DNA from: an uncultured Clostridia bacterium
Lineage (GTDB): Bacteria > Bacillota > Clostridia > Oscillospirales > Oscillospiraceae
Reading direction: 5' to 3'
NCBI GenBank assembly: GCA_945918315.1
Contig: CAMEIK010000055.1
Location: 1-7,386 of the forward strand
Length of the DNA stretch: 7,386 nucleotides
In this document: piece after piece, positions 6,531-7,386 of the stretch
Position numbering within the stretch: the stretch's first letter is position 1
How the letters are laid out: the number at the start of each line of letters is the position of its first letter
Position numbers and translations under genes: made by a program
Notes under the pieces: generated by a model
The model's database searches: none
Seen by the model: the letters and a program-made list of their open reading frames with translations, nothing else
What the model was told of the DNA's origin: nothing

Positions 6531-7122
6531 TGCCATGTTCCTTTCCCGGCGCCATACCGATCTTCCTCGCGGGATTTCCCGCCCAGATTTCCCCGTCGGG
6601 TACGTCATGGGTTACCACGGAACCGGCGCCGATGATGGCTTTGCTGCCGATGGTCACCCCTTTAAGAATCATGGCGTGGGCGCCCACGAAAGCATCGTCC
6701 CCGATTTCCACCGGTCTTGTCACCGGAACATCCAGCGCTCCCCTGCCCCGCTTTTCATAATCCAGCGAGTGGGCGTCGGAATCCATAATCTTTACGCCGC
6801 CCCCCAGCAGCACACGGTTTCCGATGGTGATCCGGTCCGCGCACAGGATGGACACGCCGGACATTCCCACATCGTCCCCGATTACCAGCTCCCCCGTGGG
6901 AACGGAGAACACGGTTCTGGGATTGCCGCCCATTCCGGGATTGGCGCTTTCCCTGGAATTGATCAGGACGTTTTTCCCCATCCGGATCTGGCCTCTGCCG
7001 TAGATTCCGATCCGCCCGTGAATCCGCAGGGACCGGTCATACTTCACATGCTTCCGCCGGAGGGTGATCCGGTTCCAGATCCCGTCCCACAGGTCCAAAA
7101 GCCGCAGCAATCGTTTTATCAT
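6505..7122 (-). CDS. left-handed beta-helix (hexapeptide) O-acyltransferase
   Basis: A 205-residue acyltransferase of the hexapeptide-repeat family (WcaF/WbbJ/maltose acetyltransferase type), likely transferring acetyl from acetyl-CoA to a hydroxyl of a sugar in the repeat unit. Hexapeptide turns can be followed as IHGRIGIYGRGQIRMGKNV (34-52), ELVIGDDVGMSGVSI (78-92), DRITIGNRVLLGGGVKI (96-112) and VEIGDDAFVGAHAMILKG (138-155), then VTIGSKAIIGAGSVVT (156-171). DSDAHSLD (114-121) contains the probable catalytic histidine H118 in the external loop. The family-ending IWAGNPARKI (179-188) is intact. The basic, amphipathic N-terminus (MIKRLLRLLDLW) may dock on the membrane. AAGGAG lies 11 nt before the chosen ATG at 7122. 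A nearer ATG at 7130 opens only a three-codon frame (M-D-G-stop) that ends on the real start. Acetyl as donor is the usual case, not proven here. Confidence 0.92.
   Translation of the reverse strand: MIKRLLRLLDLWDGIWNRITLRRKHVKYDRSLRIHGRIGIYGRGQIRMGKNVLINSRESANPGMGGNPRTVFSVPTGELVIGDDVGMSGVSILCADRITIGNRVLLGGGVKIMDSDAHSLDYEKRGRGALDVPVTRPVEIGDDAFVGAHAMILKGVTIGSKAIIGAGSVVTHDVPDGEIWAGNPARKIGMAPGKEHGNETVDPVQ
6539..6544 (-). promoter_or_regulatory. ribosome-binding site that decides the GT4 start
   Basis: AAAGGA on the minus strand lies 8 nt from the ATG at 6530 but only 2 nt from the ATG at 6536, which favours the former. The site is inside the 3' end of the acyltransferase reading frame, so the two genes are translationally linked. 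Confidence 0.6.
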
Positions 7123-7143
7123 CCGTCCATTCTCTCCTTCCCA

Positions 7144-7163
7144 GCGCTTTTCAGCGGAAGCGC
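7144..7163. repeat. small inverted repeat in the acyltransferase leader
   Basis: GCGCTT and AAGCGC form a perfect 6-bp stem around an 8-nt loop, about 20 nt upstream of the acyltransferase start and close to its ribosome-binding site. It has no U-tract. It may be an incidental stem in GC-rich DNA or a leader hairpin. Confidence 0.3.
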
Positions 7164-7218
7164 CGCATCATTCGTCGGCCCCCGCCCATTGCCTCCGAAC
7201 CCCTATCGGCACACTGCG

Positions 7219-7243
7219 GCAAATTGGAATTTGCCCGCAGGGC
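7219..7243. repeat. solo AAATTGGAATTT module with GC triloop hairpin
   Basis: GCAAATT-GG-AATTTGC (7219-7234) is a near-palindrome containing AAATTGGAATTT, the same 12-mer found at 7319-7330 and, slightly altered, at both edges of the element at 4037-4226. It runs straight into GCCC-GCA-GGGC (7233-7243), a stem with a 3-nt loop. It is probably a remnant or an edge of a related repeat. The rest of 7244-7318 holds no gene; CGCAGGGC (7236-7243) pairs with GCCCTGCG (7284-7291). Confidence 0.5.
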
Positions 7244-7318
7244 GGGCGGCCAAGTCGTGCGCGAAATATGTGTAGTCGTTTCTGCCCTGCGCCGCTCGGT
7301 ATCGCTGCGTGGTTCCAT

Positions 7319-7386
7319 AAATTGGAATTTGTCGGCTTCGCCGAATTGACAATTGACAATTGACAGTTGACAATGATTGTGTCAGC
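7319..7386 (+). repeat. end of a second copy of the palindromic element, cut by the window
   Basis: The order AAATTGGAATTT (7319-7330), a CGGC-TTC-GCCG hairpin (7333-7343), then tandem TTGACAA units (from 7344) repeats the right edge of the 4037-4226 element in inverted orientation. From 7344 to 7383 it matches the reverse complement of 4160-4199 at 39 of 40 positions by eye. Identity stops at the last three bases of the window, so the rest of this copy probably lies beyond the right edge. Confidence 0.7.

Noticed and set aside
7168..7359. 63-codon minus-strand frame upstream of the acyltransferase
   Set aside because: Its start is repeat sequence (MSIVNS), it spans both AAATTGGAATTT modules and the hairpins, and it resembles no protein family I recognise.

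Overview
The window looks like the downstream end of a surface-polysaccharide (capsule/exopolysaccharide) gene cluster from a GC-rich Firmicute, probably a gut Oscillospiraceae/Clostridia-type bacterium. This guess rests on the style of the YebC and glycosyltransferase proteins and on AT-rich TTGACAAT/ATTGTCAA repeats in otherwise GC-rich intergenic DNA. No 16S or species marker is present, so the taxonomy is inference.

All seven genes are on the minus strand, so transcription runs from the right edge to the left. In that order they are: a left-handed beta-helix O-acyltransferase (7122-6505), a GT4 glycosyltransferase (6530-5274, overlapping the acyltransferase by 26 nt), a GT2 glycosyltransferase (5258-4272), an AT-rich MITE-like palindromic element (4226-4037), a Wzx-type polysaccharide flippase (4003-2615), a second GT4 glycosyltransferase (2601-1468), a NodB-like polysaccharide deacetylase (1466-492), and the 5' part of yebC (407-1, running off the left edge). 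Gaps between polysaccharide genes are 1 to 15 nt except at the repeat element, so this is effectively one operon split by the element into a three-gene upstream block and a three-gene downstream block.

Together the genes fit Wzx/Wzy-dependent assembly. Three glycosyltransferases add sugars to an undecaprenyl-linked repeat unit, the acyltransferase decorates it, the flippase moves it across the membrane, and the deacetylase trims N- or O-acetyl groups. The initiating phosphoglycosyltransferase, the Wzy polymerase and the chain-length kinase/phosphatase genes are not in the window and would be expected further right. yebC is a core gene with its own good promoter and marks the left border of the cluster.

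The most unusual content is non-coding. A ~190-bp palindromic element sits inside the operon and a second copy of its end lies at the right window edge in the opposite orientation, so related repeats bracket the acyltransferase-GT4-GT2 block. Each arm carries tandem perfect TTGACA hexamers, and the repeats contain a series of small GC or AT stems with 3-nt loops. I see no CRISPR array, tRNA, rRNA, transposase or defence system.
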